Shown in pieces: positions 42,571 through 50,616 of a stretch of DNA of 64,000 nt. The number at the start of each line of letters is the position of its first letter. The first letter of the stretch is position 1. The translations under genes were made by a program, and so were the position numbers. Origin of the DNA: Robertmurraya kyonggiensis (lineage in GTDB: Bacteria > Bacillota > Bacilli > Bacillales > Cytobacillaceae). Location: positions 186,001 through 250,000 of the forward strand of contig NZ_SWBM01000002.1 in NCBI RefSeq assembly GCF_005116465.1, given 5' to 3'. Below the pieces are notes generated by a model. The model was given only the letters and a program-made list of their open reading frames with translations, was not told where the DNA came from and did not search any database.

Positions 42571-43638
42571 ATGAAAAAATGGGTGCTTGTTTCTCTTCTT
42601 CTTTTGACTGCTTGTACATCAAGTCCCGAAAACGAAGACATGAATCAAGAAATACAGGAAGTGAATGTTCCAAATTTAACACCCACTGTGATGGCAGAAA
42701 ATCTAAATATTCCTTGGTCCATTAACAAACTGGACAATACTTTTTATATAAGCGAGCGAAGCGGTAGTGTCATGAAAATTGAAGGGGACTCCCAGTTGCG
42801 TCAAAAAGTGGTACTAGAGAAGCCGCTAGCAACAGCTGCCGAGGCAGGGTTGCTTGGATTTGTGTTGGCGCTGGATTTTAATGAATCGGGTAGGGCGTAT
42901 GGCTATTATACCTATCAGGATGAGTCTGGTCAGTTTAATCGGATTGTGACGTTTAAACTAGAGGATGACGTGTGGCAAGAAGAGGAGTTATTGGTCGATC
43001 ATATCCCAAGTGGGCAGTATCACCACGGTGGACGCTTGAAAATTGGTCCAGATGGTAAATTGTACGCGACAACTGGAGATGGCGCTACAGACCCTGAAAC
43101 GGCACAGGATGTGACATCGCTCGGTGGAAAGATTTTACGAATGAATTTGGACGGCTCGATTCCAGACGACAACCCTTTTGGCGACTCCTACGTTTATAGC
43201 TATGGGCATAGGAATCCTCAAGGGCTCGCCTGGGCCGAAGATGGTACGTTGTATGAAAGTGAACACGGCCCATCTGCTCATGACGAAATCAATTTGATTA
43301 AGCCTGAAGCTAATTATGGCTGGCCCAATGTCGTTGGCGAAGAAACGAAGCTTGGGGTGGAATCACCGCTCTTTCAATCAGGTACCGATACGTGGGCACC
43401 ATCTGGAATGGCGTATTATGAAGGAAAACTGTATGTAGCCACATTAAGAGGCAATGCTGTTCGTGAGTTCGATTTGAAAACGAAGGAAACGCGCGAGCTC
43501 ATTACCGGACTCGGTCGAATCCGTGACGTTTTGATTGAAAACGGAACCCTATATTTTGTCTCGAACAATACCGATGGCCGCGGGACGCCTGATGAGAAGG
43601 ATGATCGACTCTATACAATTGATTTAAAAGGATTGTAA
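42571..43638 (+). CDS. PQQ-dependent sugar dehydrogenase-like lipoprotein
   Basis: A 355-residue lipoprotein. The signal ends at lipobox LTAC (Cys15). The mature part is a six-bladed beta-propeller of the soluble aldose sugar dehydrogenase (GSDH/YliI) family: NIPWSINKLDNTFYISERSG, QYHHGGRLKIGPDGKLYATT, GDSYVYSYGHRNPQGLAW and SEHGPSAHDEINLIKP, with the conserved His-Arg-Asn and Glu-His-Gly motifs that contact PQQ and calcium. Bacilli generally do not make PQQ, so the cofactor would be scavenged or the role altered. It is anchored outside the membrane. Confidence 0.88.
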   Translation: MKKWVLVSLLLLTACTSSPENEDMNQEIQEVNVPNLTPTVMAENLNIPWSINKLDNTFYISERSGSVMKIEGDSQLRQKVVLEKPLATAAEAGLLGFVLALDFNESGRAYGYYTYQDESGQFNRIVTFKLEDDVWQEEELLVDHIPSGQYHHGGRLKIGPDGKLYATTGDGATDPETAQDVTSLGGKILRMNLDGSIPDDNPFGDSYVYSYGHRNPQGLAWAEDGTLYESEHGPSAHDEINLIKPEANYGWPNVVGEETKLGVESPLFQSGTDTWAPSGMAYYEGKLYVATLRGNAVREFDLKTKETRELITGLGRIRDVLIENGTLYFVSNNTDGRGTPDEKDDRLYTIDLKGL

Positions 43639-43662
43639 GAACTTGAGGGAGGTGTATACACG

Positions 43663-43755
43663 ATGGAGAATCTCTTAAGATTGTCTGGGACTTCAACCAC
43701 TCATGCAAAGCCTATTATTGGAAAGGCGATACTTTGCATGGGGCGAAATCGTTAA
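43663..43755 (+). CDS. Possible 30-residue small ORF
   Basis: A short frame, MENLLRLSGTSTTHAKPIIG... of 30 residues, preceded by an excellent GGGAGGTG at good spacing. It contains the inverted repeat ATGCAAAG/CTTTGCAT. I know no family. The ribosome site is the main support. It could be a real small protein, a leader peptide or a decayed gene. Confidence 0.35.
   Translation: MENLLRLSGTSTTHAKPIIGKAILCMGRNR
43702..43740. repeat. Inverted repeat CATGCAAAG / CTTTGCATG
   Basis: Two perfect 9-bp arms at 43702-43710 and 43732-43740 enclose 21 bp that can itself pair (GCCT/AGGC). A third partial copy, GGCTTTGCACC, lies near 43780-43790. No T-tract follows, so it is not a standard terminator. It may be an operator or RNA structure upstream of the CD3324-type gene. 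Confidence 0.6.
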
Positions 43756-43826
43756 TTTTTATCGCTAACTAATAGATTGGCTTTGCACCTTATTTGATAG
43801 AACTCAAGAATAAGGAGCGAGCACAA

Positions 43827-44090
43827 ATGAAGTATACGAATGCAACCAAAGTTTTACCAGAGGAATTACTTGAAGAAATACAAAAGTATGTTCAGGGAGA
43901 AACTCTTTATATTCCGAAGCAAGAGTACCAAAAATGGGGTACTTCAAGTGGCGGGAGACGGATGCTAGATCGTCGAAATACGAGCATCAGAAATTCTTTT
44001 AGGACGGGTATTAGCATTCAGCAACTAGCGAAGGACTACCATCTTTCGACTGAAACGATTAAGAAAATTGTTTACTCGCATAATAAATAG
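43827..44090 (+). CDS. CD3324-family small protein (Mor-like HTH)
   Basis: An 87-residue protein: MKYTNATKVLPEELLEEIQK, QGETLYIPK, the charged middle RRMLDRRNTSIRNSFRTG, and a C-terminal HTH (ISIQQLAKDYHLSTETIKKI). This is the pattern of the CD3324/Mor-transcription-activator-like family of presumed DNA-binding proteins. AAGGAG precedes ATG 43827; an in-frame upstream ATG lacks one. A terminator follows directly. The target is unknown. Confidence 0.88.
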   Translation: MKYTNATKVLPEELLEEIQKYVQGETLYIPKQEYQKWGTSSGGRRMLDRRNTSIRNSFRTGISIQQLAKDYHLSTETIKKIVYSHNK

Positions 44091-44097
44091 ATGAATG

Positions 44098-44130
44098 ACA
44101 CTGGTGAAAATTTGTCACCAGTGTTTCTTT
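44098..44130 (+). terminator. Terminator after CD3324-type gene
   Basis: ACACTGGTGA (44098-44107) and TCACCAGTGT (44115-44124) form a 10-bp perfect stem with a 7-nt loop, followed by TTCTTT. Confidence 0.92.
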
Positions 44131-44221
44131 ATGTAAAGAACGTTTCTAACTTATTTTCTCCATTTTAAAAGGGCATCGTATCACTTAGAATAATGGTTAA
44201 GCAATAAGATAGGAGAATTAC

Positions 44222-44875
44222 ATGATGACCGAACAATTTATTAAAAATGAACAGTTAAATTTTATAAAACGGCAGATTGCGATCATTAAGGATAGTATTA
44301 AAAAGAATGTAAGTTCAAATGTGTTGAGGGCAACGATTGACTTAGCCAATGCCAAAATCATAGAACTTTTTCCAACAGCCTCTGTCGAACAACAAGAGAT
44401 GCTCGATCTTTCTAAACTGAAGAAGGATGATGAGTATGAGCAATATATCAAACATCTAACATCCTTTGTGTTTCCATTTCCTGAAATCACAGAGCAACAG
44501 CTGAAAAAAATGTTTCCGAAGAACAAAAAATTGAAGCTACCTGACCTTTCGTTAATTGACCATAATCACTTAACCTATTTAAGCTGGAACGATTTAGGAA
44601 CTAACAAAAAATACATTGTATATGAGTTGGATGGTGAAATGGTTGGAATCGAATGTAGACTGACCCCAATCAGTAAGAAAAATATGTGCTCCATCTGTAA
44701 TAGTTTTAGTGAGGTTTCTTATTTTTCTACCGTCACAAAAGCGAAAAAAGCAAAAAATCCGGACTACTATAAATCGATCGGCAATATTATTTGTGTGGAT
44801 AGCGCGGAGTGCAATAAGAAAATCACTGATGTTGAATATTTAGAGGCGTTCTTGACTGATTCACTTGGAAAATAG
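44222..44875 (+). CDS. FusB/FusC-family EF-G-binding protein
   Basis: A 217-residue protein. The N-terminal helical half (FIKNEQLNFIKRQIAIIKDS) and C-terminal four-Cys zinc finger (MCSICNSFSEV ... CVDSAECNKKI) match the FusB/FusC family, which binds elongation factor G and frees ribosomes stalled by fusidic acid. Chromosomal homologues in Bacillaceae are common and need not give resistance. AGGAGA precedes adjacent ATGs at 44222 and 44225; either may be used. It stands alone. Confidence 0.88.
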   Translation: MMTEQFIKNEQLNFIKRQIAIIKDSIKKNVSSNVLRATIDLANAKIIELFPTASVEQQEMLDLSKLKKDDEYEQYIKHLTSFVFPFPEITEQQLKKMFPKNKKLKLPDLSLIDHNHLTYLSWNDLGTNKKYIVYELDGEMVGIECRLTPISKKNMCSICNSFSEVSYFSTVTKAKKAKNPDYYKSIGNIICVDSAECNKKITDVEYLEAFLTDSLGK

Positions 44876-44992
44876 AATCTGTTTTCACAAAAGAACAGGC
44901 TCAGGGTTCACGTTATTACCACATCTAGGATCGAGAGGGTACGCATTTATGGATAAGAGGAATGGGGTTAAGGACCGAGCTGATAAATAGCA

Positions 44993-45170
44993 GGAAAAAT
45001 TCCGCTAAATTAGTTGTTATTATTAAAAACAGCTTATATAGACGGAGTAATTCCGCCTATTGACTCGAAAAATGTGAAAATAGGGGGTTTTTCTTTGCAT
45101 AATCGGAAAAACTTCCCTTATATATCCCAAAACGCGCTTCATTCTGCATCTAAACGGAAAAACTCCGCTT
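44993..45170. repeat. GGAAAAACTCCGC intergenic repeat units
   Basis: Related blocks begin at 44993 (GGAAAAATTCCGC), 45044 (GGAGTAATTCCGC), 45105 (GGAAAAACTTCCC) and 45156 (GGAAAAACTCCGC), spaced 51, 61 and 51 bp. Each is a small dyad (GGA...TCC) followed by an A/T-rich TTATAT-like tail. The array fills the 544-bp gap between the fusB-like and TetR genes. A 99-codon frame across it is a by-product of the repeats. The remaining part of 44876-45419 shows no other gene. Confidence 0.75.
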
Positions 45171-45351
45171 ATATTCCTCTTACAGATTACAAGACATCAT
45201 ATTTAGAAGAGAATGAGTCAAGAGAAATAAATCCAGTAAATATAAATTTAAAAAATGAGCCGCAATTGAGCCGGATAAAAAAGAAAGAACCTCATATTGA
45301 TTTATTACGTTGAAACGTACCACAAGTAATCAGGATTTTTGTATTTCTAAT

Positions 45352-45394
45352 AAAGAAACTCGCCATATTTTTCGCTGGCGAGTTTTCCTTTTTT
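45352..45394. terminator. Terminator downstream of the TetR gene
   Basis: AAACTCGCCA (45357-45366) and TGGCGAGTTT (45376-45385) form a 10-bp stem flanked by A-rich and T-rich tracts. It can end the leftward ABC-TetR operon. Confidence 0.9.
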
Positions 45395-45419
45395 AATGCT
45401 CAAATTGGAACCGTGGGCT

Positions 45420-46064
45420 CTACTTCTTAATTCCATGCAAAATAAATTGAATCGTACGCTCCATTTCCACTTCATCGTCCCAATCAAGCTCAGGTAAAAG
45501 CAAGTTTCTTGTGACAATAAAGCCGAAAATACTAGAAGCAATTCCTCTGATGATGGTGGCAGGAGGGAGGTCGACAAGCTGCCCCTTCTCCTGATAGTGT
45601 TGAATGATAAGAGTCGCCTTTTCAATGACCTTCATTCCAATATGCTTTTTAAACAATTCCTTCAACTCAGGCTGAAAAGGAATTTCTTGAATAAGAATTT
45701 TAAATAAAAGCTTATTTTTGCTGACGAACGCAATTCGATTTTTCAGCATCGCTCTCAAAAAATCATCAATCGATTCATGATCTTGATTTAACACTTTTTC
45801 CATATCTCGAATGACGAATGGAGCGATAAATTTCTGCACCATCGGACCCACTATGGAAATAAGCAAATCCTTCTTCGTTTTATAATGGCGAAAAATGGTT
45901 CCCTCTGCTACACCAGCATTTTTAGCGATTTCGCTTGTAGAAGTAGAAGCATACCCTTTTTCAGCAAAGGCCTCGATAGCGGCAATAATGATTTTCCTTT
46001 GCTTAGCCGTAAGCTCGTCATCATATTCATATAAATCTCCAATAAGATTGTCTAGCTCGTTCAT
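45420..46064 (-). CDS. TetR-family transcriptional repressor
   Basis: A 214-residue TetR-type regulator. The N-terminal HTH is AIEAFAEKGYASTSTSEIAK followed by NAGVAEGTIFRHYKTKKDLL; the C-terminal helical domain binds ligand. AAAGGAG lies 8 nt before the ATG giving MNELDNLIGDL. It is the third gene of a leftward operon with the ABC-2 permease and ATPase and probably controls it through the dyad at 47901-47916. Such units commonly export drugs or lipophilic compounds. Confidence 0.92.
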   Translation of the reverse strand: MNELDNLIGDLYEYDDELTAKQRKIIIAAIEAFAEKGYASTSTSEIAKNAGVAEGTIFRHYKTKKDLLISIVGPMVQKFIAPFVIRDMEKVLNQDHESIDDFLRAMLKNRIAFVSKNKLLFKILIQEIPFQPELKELFKKHIGMKVIEKATLIIQHYQEKGQLVDLPPATIIRGIASSIFGFIVTRNLLLPELDWDDEVEMERTIQFILHGIKK

Positions 46065-46121
46065 GTAAAAGCTCCTTTGAAACAATAATAACCTTATTGT
46101 AATTGAAAATGAGTCAAAATG

Positions 46122-47150
46122 TTAAATCTTACGGTATTTTCGTAGTGCGAGTATGTTTAGGATTACAAAGAAAACTGAAAAGCCGATCAGAACGAGCAAA
46201 TTCAGGTAAATTTCATCCCAACCAGCTCCCCTCACCATCACATTGCGAAGTGCATCTGCCGCATAATAGAGTGGAGTAAATGGTCCAATCCAGTTTAACC
46301 ACTCAGAAATCGTCTCTAAATTAAAGAGTCCAGAGAAAAAGATCTGAGGGACAATGACGATCGGAATGAATTGAATCATCTGTAGCTCGTTATTGGCGAA
46401 TGCTGACAGCAAAGTTCCCAAGGTCAGAGCTGTGAATGAGAGTGCGAGTGTGATCAAGAGAACGTAAATAAAAGCCCCTTCCATCAACATTCCTAATACA
46501 TAAATGGCAAAGGAGACGATGATGGTTGATTGAATCACCGTAAAAATCCCAAAGCCGACAATATAGCCGACAACGATTTCCCATTTTCGTAATGGGCTCG
46601 ATAATAGTCGTTCGAGCGTTCCGGTCGTTCTTTCTCTTAAAAAAGATACGCCGGCAATCAAAAAGACAAAGAAGAATATGAAAAATCCTAGTAACACGGG
46701 TCCGAAATAATCAAACTGCCCCATTTCATCTGAGCCATGAACGTACTCGATATCTAAGTCACTTGCAGTACCAGCTGGCTGCAGTGGTTTAAAGGCTTCT
46801 TGAATCCATCTCATTGTGGCTCCATTTACGTTTGGATCGCTGCCCTCTAAGACGATGGATGGAACATTTTTATCAAAAACAATATAGCCATCTATTGTTT
46901 TTTCCTCTATATCGGTCTTAGCAGTGCCCTCATCTGTGTATTTCGTGATGTCTGCATCGTCTAAATGAAGTTGTTCTTCAAGTGCTTCTGGAATATCAAC
47001 CAACCCAACCTTAGGAACGTAGTCATCCCCATTAAAAACGAGATGAAGCATCGTTAAGATTAAAATCGGTGCAAAAATAAGTAGGGCCATTGTTCGTTTA
47101 TCACGAATAATTTGCCTTAAAATCCGGATAAATAATGCTTTTACTCTCAT
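46122..47150 (-). CDS. ABC-2 type permease (ABC2_membrane_3)
   Basis: A 342-residue permease. One N-terminal membrane segment (TMALLIFAPILILTMLHL) precedes a ~150-residue extracellular domain, then five segments (GPVLLGFFIFFFVFLIAGVS, SPLRKWEIVVGYIVGFG, FSGLFNLETISEWLNWIGP). This is the YhgE-unrelated, drug-type ABC-2 exporter architecture. Its start overlaps the ATPase stop by 4 bp. It works with the upstream ATPase. Confidence 0.9.
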   Translation of the reverse strand: MRVKALFIRILRQIIRDKRTMALLIFAPILILTMLHLVFNGDDYVPKVGLVDIPEALEEQLHLDDADITKYTDEGTAKTDIEEKTIDGYIVFDKNVPSIVLEGSDPNVNGATMRWIQEAFKPLQPAGTASDLDIEYVHGSDEMGQFDYFGPVLLGFFIFFFVFLIAGVSFLRERTTGTLERLLSSPLRKWEIVVGYIVGFGIFTVIQSTIIVSFAIYVLGMLMEGAFIYVLLITLALSFTALTLGTLLSAFANNELQMIQFIPIVIVPQIFFSGLFNLETISEWLNWIGPFTPLYYAADALRNVMVRGAGWDEIYLNLLVLIGFSVFFVILNILALRKYRKI

Positions 47151-47878
47151 GCGTTCACACCTCCGTACACTAAGAAAGCTTCTTCGATAGAAGAGGAGTT
47201 GGTGTTTTCTTTAAGTTCATCTGGTGTACCAACAGCAATCAATCCTCCGTCCCGAAGGAGTGCAAGTCGGTGACATTTTTCCGCTTCTCCCATGACATGA
47301 GTAGTGACGATGATGGTCGTTCCCTTTGCATTCAATTCGTAAAAAGCATCCCAAATGCTTTTTCGTAAAACGGGATCTATTCCAACGGTTGGTTCGTCGA
47401 GAATTAATAATTCTGGCTCGTGGAGCAAAGCAATCGCAAGGGATAATCGGCGCTTCATTCCACCTGAATAATTGTGAACCGCTTTATTCAAATGCTCCGT
47501 GAGTTGCACGATTTCCATTACTTCATGGATTCTAGCTTGTAGACCTTTTCCTTTTAACCCAAAAAGTGAACCGAAAAATTCAAGATTTTCTTTGGCAGTC
47601 AGCTCACCGTATAATGCATCGGATTGAGCCATATAGCCAACGCGCTCAATTAGCTTTAGAGAAGGCATTTTTTCATGAAAAAGAAAATTTTCTCCCCTAT
47701 TCGGAATCTCTAAACCTATAAGCATTTTTACTAGAGTTGTTTTTCCAGCCCCAGAGGGACCGAGGAGACCAAAGATTTCTCCTTTGTTAATGTCTAAAGA
47801 AATGTCTTTTAATACTTCTTGTTTACCGAACGCTTTCGAAACGTTCCGAATCGAGATGATGGATTCATGTGAACTCAT
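47147..47878 (-). CDS. ABC transporter ATP-binding protein
   Basis: A 243-residue ABC ATPase. Walker A is GPSGAGKTT, the Q-loop is GYMAQSDALYGELTA, the signature is YSGGMKRRLSLAIALLH, Walker B is LLILDEPTVGID and the switch is TTHVMGEAEKC. It is the first gene of the operon ATPase-permease-TetR, downstream of a dyad operator. It is cytoplasmic and energises ABC-2 export. Confidence 0.92.
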   Translation of the reverse strand: MSSHESIISIRNVSKAFGKQEVLKDISLDINKGEIFGLLGPSGAGKTTLVKMLIGLEIPNRGENFLFHEKMPSLKLIERVGYMAQSDALYGELTAKENLEFFGSLFGLKGKGLQARIHEVMEIVQLTEHLNKAVHNYSGGMKRRLSLAIALLHEPELLILDEPTVGIDPVLRKSIWDAFYELNAKGTTIIVTTHVMGEAEKCHRLALLRDGGLIAVGTPDELKENTNSSSIEEAFLVYGGVNA

Positions 47879-47900
47879 GTTATCACTCCTATTTTAAAAG

Positions 47901-47916
47901 TGAGTAATCACTCACT
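47901..47916. promoter_or_regulatory. Candidate TetR operator
   Basis: GTGAGTAATCACTCAC is an inverted repeat (GTGAGT/ACTCAC, 4-bp spacer) about 25 bp upstream of the ATPase start. It is the typical form and place for autoregulation by the TetR protein encoded at the operon's end. Confidence 0.7.
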
Positions 47917-48042
47917 ATCATCATAAACTCACATTTTGGATTTGTAAATGATTTTTAGAGATGGACATCAAGAAACGTGATTTACCGCACATTGCTTTTA
48001 GAATCACTCCGTTAAACTAGGAATTAATAAGGAGGTGGAGCA

Positions 48043-48750
48043 ATGGAATGTAAGGGTAATATTCATGAGTTTTTAAGCAAAATAGAAGTCTTTAAAGAAT
48101 TGCCTGTACAGTCTTTGCAGCTTATTGACAAGCGAATTAGAAAGGTCCCTTTTAATAAGGGAGAAAAAATAATGTCTGAGTTTGAAATCGCTCGGGGCGT
48201 ATTCTTTGTTCATTCAGGAATAGTGAAGCTGACAAAACAAGATGATCAAGGAAATGAACTAATCGTTTGTATGAAAAATAAGGGAGATATTTTTGCTGAG
48301 GCCTGTTTGTTCAATTACGGAGAATCCACCTACCCTGCAACAGGAACGATGGTAAAGGAAGGCGAAGTGTATTTTCTAAAAACGGATGATTTGGAACAAG
48401 AGATTTCATTAAATCCCGAATTGGCTGTTCAAATGATCCGTTATATGAGTACATCCCTTCGTGATATGACGACGATTATGAGGGATATTGCCCTCCTAGA
48501 TGTCTATACGAAAACGGTGAGAACGATTGAGAGATTAGCAGAAAAGTTTGGGGCCAATCACTGCAATCAAATGTATATTGAGATTCCGTTAACTGTACAT
48601 GAATTTTCTACCTTAATCGGCACCACAAGAGAAAGCGTAAGCCGTGTATTTTCCAAGCTTCGCAAGGATGGCCTAATCGATATTAAAGGAAAGCAGATCA
48701 TTATTACCGACTGGTGCAAATTTTGCTCGGTCTATCAGAAGAAAATCTAG
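48043..48750 (+). CDS. Crp/Fnr-family transcriptional regulator
   Basis: A 235-residue regulator. An N-terminal cyclic-nucleotide-binding-like beta barrel (about 20-130) and dimerisation helix (SLNPELAVQMIRYMSTSLRD) lead to a C-terminal winged HTH (TVHEFSTLIGTTRESVSRVF). AAGGAGGTGG precedes the ATG. Cysteines occur at residue 3, in IVCMK, EACLF and NHC, and in the tail WCKFC. This does not match the N-terminal FNR cluster pattern or the C-terminal cluster of B. subtilis Fnr as I recall it. It may respond to redox or another effector. Crp/Fnr-like sites lie before fdhD 3.6 kb away. Confidence 0.9.
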   Translation: MECKGNIHEFLSKIEVFKELPVQSLQLIDKRIRKVPFNKGEKIMSEFEIARGVFFVHSGIVKLTKQDDQGNELIVCMKNKGDIFAEACLFNYGESTYPATGTMVKEGEVYFLKTDDLEQEISLNPELAVQMIRYMSTSLRDMTTIMRDIALLDVYTKTVRTIERLAEKFGANHCNQMYIEIPLTVHEFSTLIGTTRESVSRVFSKLRKDGLIDIKGKQIIITDWCKFCSVYQKKI

Positions 48751-48834
48751 TGAAAATACCTCGTTTATGTCTTGACTTGAGGAGCGGATCTTTGAGACGA
48801 TTTCCTTATATTCTAGTTGAGATGAGGTACGTGC

Positions 48835-49290
48835 ATGGCAGACTTTCAATCAAGCATTATCATTCATAAGCCTGTAAAAGAGGTATTTGACTATCTATTA
48901 ACCTTAGAAAATATCCCAGAGATTATGCCGAATGTGGTGAGATTAGAGAAATTGTCAGAAGGATCGATTGGCAAAGGAACGAAGCTACTCGAAACAAGAA
49001 GCATCCGTGGCAGAGAAGCGAAAGCAGAAATTGAAATTACGGAATTTGAGCCTAATCGAAATTATACTACGAAAAGTGTTGCAGGTAACATTACGATTAT
49101 CTATAAATACTTTTTGGATGAAATTGAAGAAGGAACGCAGGTACGATTTGAAGCGAATGTGGTGATCAAAGGATTGTTTAGCTTCTTCTCAAGACGTGCG
49201 CTCGTGAAAATTCTCGAGCAAGAAGACGGCTATTTGCTGCAATATTTGAAGGAAGAGCTTGAAAAGAGAGAGACAGTTACCCAAATTTGA
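48835..49290 (+). CDS. SRPBCC-family protein
   Basis: A 151-residue START-like (polyketide cyclase/dehydrase) fold protein with an N-terminal IIIHKPVKEVFDYLLTLEN and the usual alternating strand pattern. It binds hydrophobic ligands in the cytoplasm; no enzyme activity is implied. GATGAGGT precedes the ATG. It follows the Crp/Fnr gene by 84 bp and may share its transcript. Confidence 0.85.
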   Translation: MADFQSSIIIHKPVKEVFDYLLTLENIPEIMPNVVRLEKLSEGSIGKGTKLLETRSIRGREAKAEIEITEFEPNRNYTTKSVAGNITIIYKYFLDEIEEGTQVRFEANVVIKGLFSFFSRRALVKILEQEDGYLLQYLKEELEKRETVTQI

Positions 49291-49332
49291 TTGTTTGGGT
49301 AACTGCCTCTTGTTTTGCTTTGCTGGTGCGCT

Positions 49333-49432
49333 TATGAAGACACTAATTCTTGTAATCGCGTAAACAATGTCCGCATGAACGCGTCATGAAGACACTACCC
49401 CCCGAAATCCTACAAACTTGTCTTCACAAATC
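49333..49432. repeat. 52-bp intergenic repeat, two units
   Basis: TATGAAGACACTA starts at 49333 and CATGAAGACACTA at 49385, exactly 52 bp apart. The first unit ends AACAATGTCCGCATGAACGCGT, identical in style to the 7.8-kb copy. The second is degenerate at its end. It lies in the convergent gap between the SRPBCC and bshB2 genes. Confidence 0.85.
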
Positions 49433-49450
49433 CCCTACCCTATCTCTTTC

Positions 49451-50122
49451 TTAATTCTCTATCTCATAACTCCAAAAACGTTCATTCTCTAGCCAAGCGA
49501 GCATGTCTGGATCCTTTTGCTTCAGCTTTTCTTCTACATTAGCAACCATTAGCTGAGTTTGGGATTTGTGTGCTTTCAGCGCTGCAATTTTTTGCGGCAT
49601 AACTGCGCTGATATTATGGACAATATCCGGCTCCCCTAGTTCATCTATACAATTTTTCGCAAAAGCGACTAGGTTTAACTTCGGTCTTTCCTGCTTCGGC
49701 ATTCGCTTCACAGCTTCAACCACTGCAGCTCCTGTTGCATCATGGTCCGGATGGACTGAATAGCCTGGATAAAAACTGATAATAAGGGATGGCTTTACTT
49801 CCTCAATAATCGCTCCCATATGCTGAATTAATTTTTCCGGATCCTCAAACTCAACCGTTTTATCACGGTATCCTAACATTCTTAAGTCCTGAATCCCGAT
49901 TGCATTTGCAGCATCCTGGAGCTCCTGTTTACGAATTTTAGGAAGACTTTCGCGGTTACAGAAAGGAGGATTTCCCATGTTTCGTCCCATTTCCCCTAAT
50001 GTCAGACATGCATATGTAACAGGAGTCCCATTTTTGACATGGCTGGCAATCGTCCCAGATACACCAAATGCTTCATCATCAGGATGGGGGAAAACTACTA
50101 ATAATTGACGTTCTTTTTCCAT
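49451..50122 (-). CDS. bshB2: Bacillithiol biosynthesis deacetylase BshB2
   Basis: A 223-residue LmbE/PIG-L-type zinc deacetylase. The metal motif is PHPDDEAFG near the N-terminus, a second site is HPDHDATG, and conserved GEMGRNMG and LGYRDKTVEF segments are present. It removes acetate from GlcNAc-malate in bacillithiol synthesis, or cleaves related conjugates. I start at the ATG giving MEKERQLLVV (GGAAGGAG upstream). It follows a yojF gene by 22 bp, exactly as in B. subtilis yojF-yojG(bshB2). Confidence 0.93.
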   Translation of the reverse strand: MEKERQLLVVFPHPDDEAFGVSGTIASHVKNGTPVTYACLTLGEMGRNMGNPPFCNRESLPKIRKQELQDAANAIGIQDLRMLGYRDKTVEFEDPEKLIQHMGAIIEEVKPSLIISFYPGYSVHPDHDATGAAVVEAVKRMPKQERPKLNLVAFAKNCIDELGEPDIVHNISAVMPQKIAALKAHKSQTQLMVANVEEKLKQKDPDMLAWLENERFWSYEIEN

Positions 50123-50144
50123 CTGTATTCTTCTCCTTCCTTTC

Positions 50145-50492
50145 TTACTCAAACGGGGTTGTGCCAATTTCTAAGGCTACTGCGAGTTTTCCTTGAAAAT
50201 CATGTCCTGCTAAAAGCAGTCTCCCCTTCTCATCAACTTCATAATGGGTAATTCCTTCTGCGTATACCCAGCCGATATCCATTTTTAGCCCTACGCGAAA
50301 AGGATTCGGGCCAGTAATTTTCCCATGTTCATATTGAATTTTGGCATTACGAATATAGGCACCCGATGAAAAAAACGATTCATCATTGTGCGTTGCGTAT
50401 GCTCCATTTGTTGTCTCAAGATGAATAAATACGTCTTGTTTCGCTAGTCGATCTAGCTCTTTTTGTACGGACTCAATCTTTGCGGGTTCCAA
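50145..50492 (-). CDS. yojF: YojF-family protein (DUF1806)
   Basis: A 115-residue cytoplasmic protein of the YojF family, recognised by HLETTNGAYATHNDESFF and the AYIRNAKIQYEHGKITG stretch and by its position before bshB2. It starts with TTG behind AGGAGG. The function is unknown, but the pairing with bshB2 suggests a role tied to bacillithiol. Confidence 0.88.
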   Translation of the reverse strand: MEPAKIESVQKELDRLAKQDVFIHLETTNGAYATHNDESFFSSGAYIRNAKIQYEHGKITGPNPFRVGLKMDIGWVYAEGITHYEVDEKGRLLLAGHDFQGKLAVALEIGTTPFE

Positions 50493-50578
50493 TGTAGAAT
50501 GCCTCCTTTTAAAACGTTCTTTAGTAGTTTCATTCTACTAAAGTTAAGATGAAAAATGAAATAGTTGGCTCCATAAAT

Positions 50579-50607
50579 GAAAAAAACAGAGCCTATATGG
50601 GCTCTGT
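50579..50607 (-). terminator. pdxK terminator
   Basis: On the minus strand ACAGAGCC and GGCTCTGT form an 8-bp stem with a short loop, followed by seven T residues, 10 bp after the pdxK stop. Confidence 0.92.
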
Positions 50608-50616
50608 CTCACAATA

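Noticed and set aside
45014-45313. 99-codon frame in the fusB-TetR gap
   Set aside because: It is generated by the GGAAAAACTCCGC repeat units, has no ribosome site and no recognisable domain.
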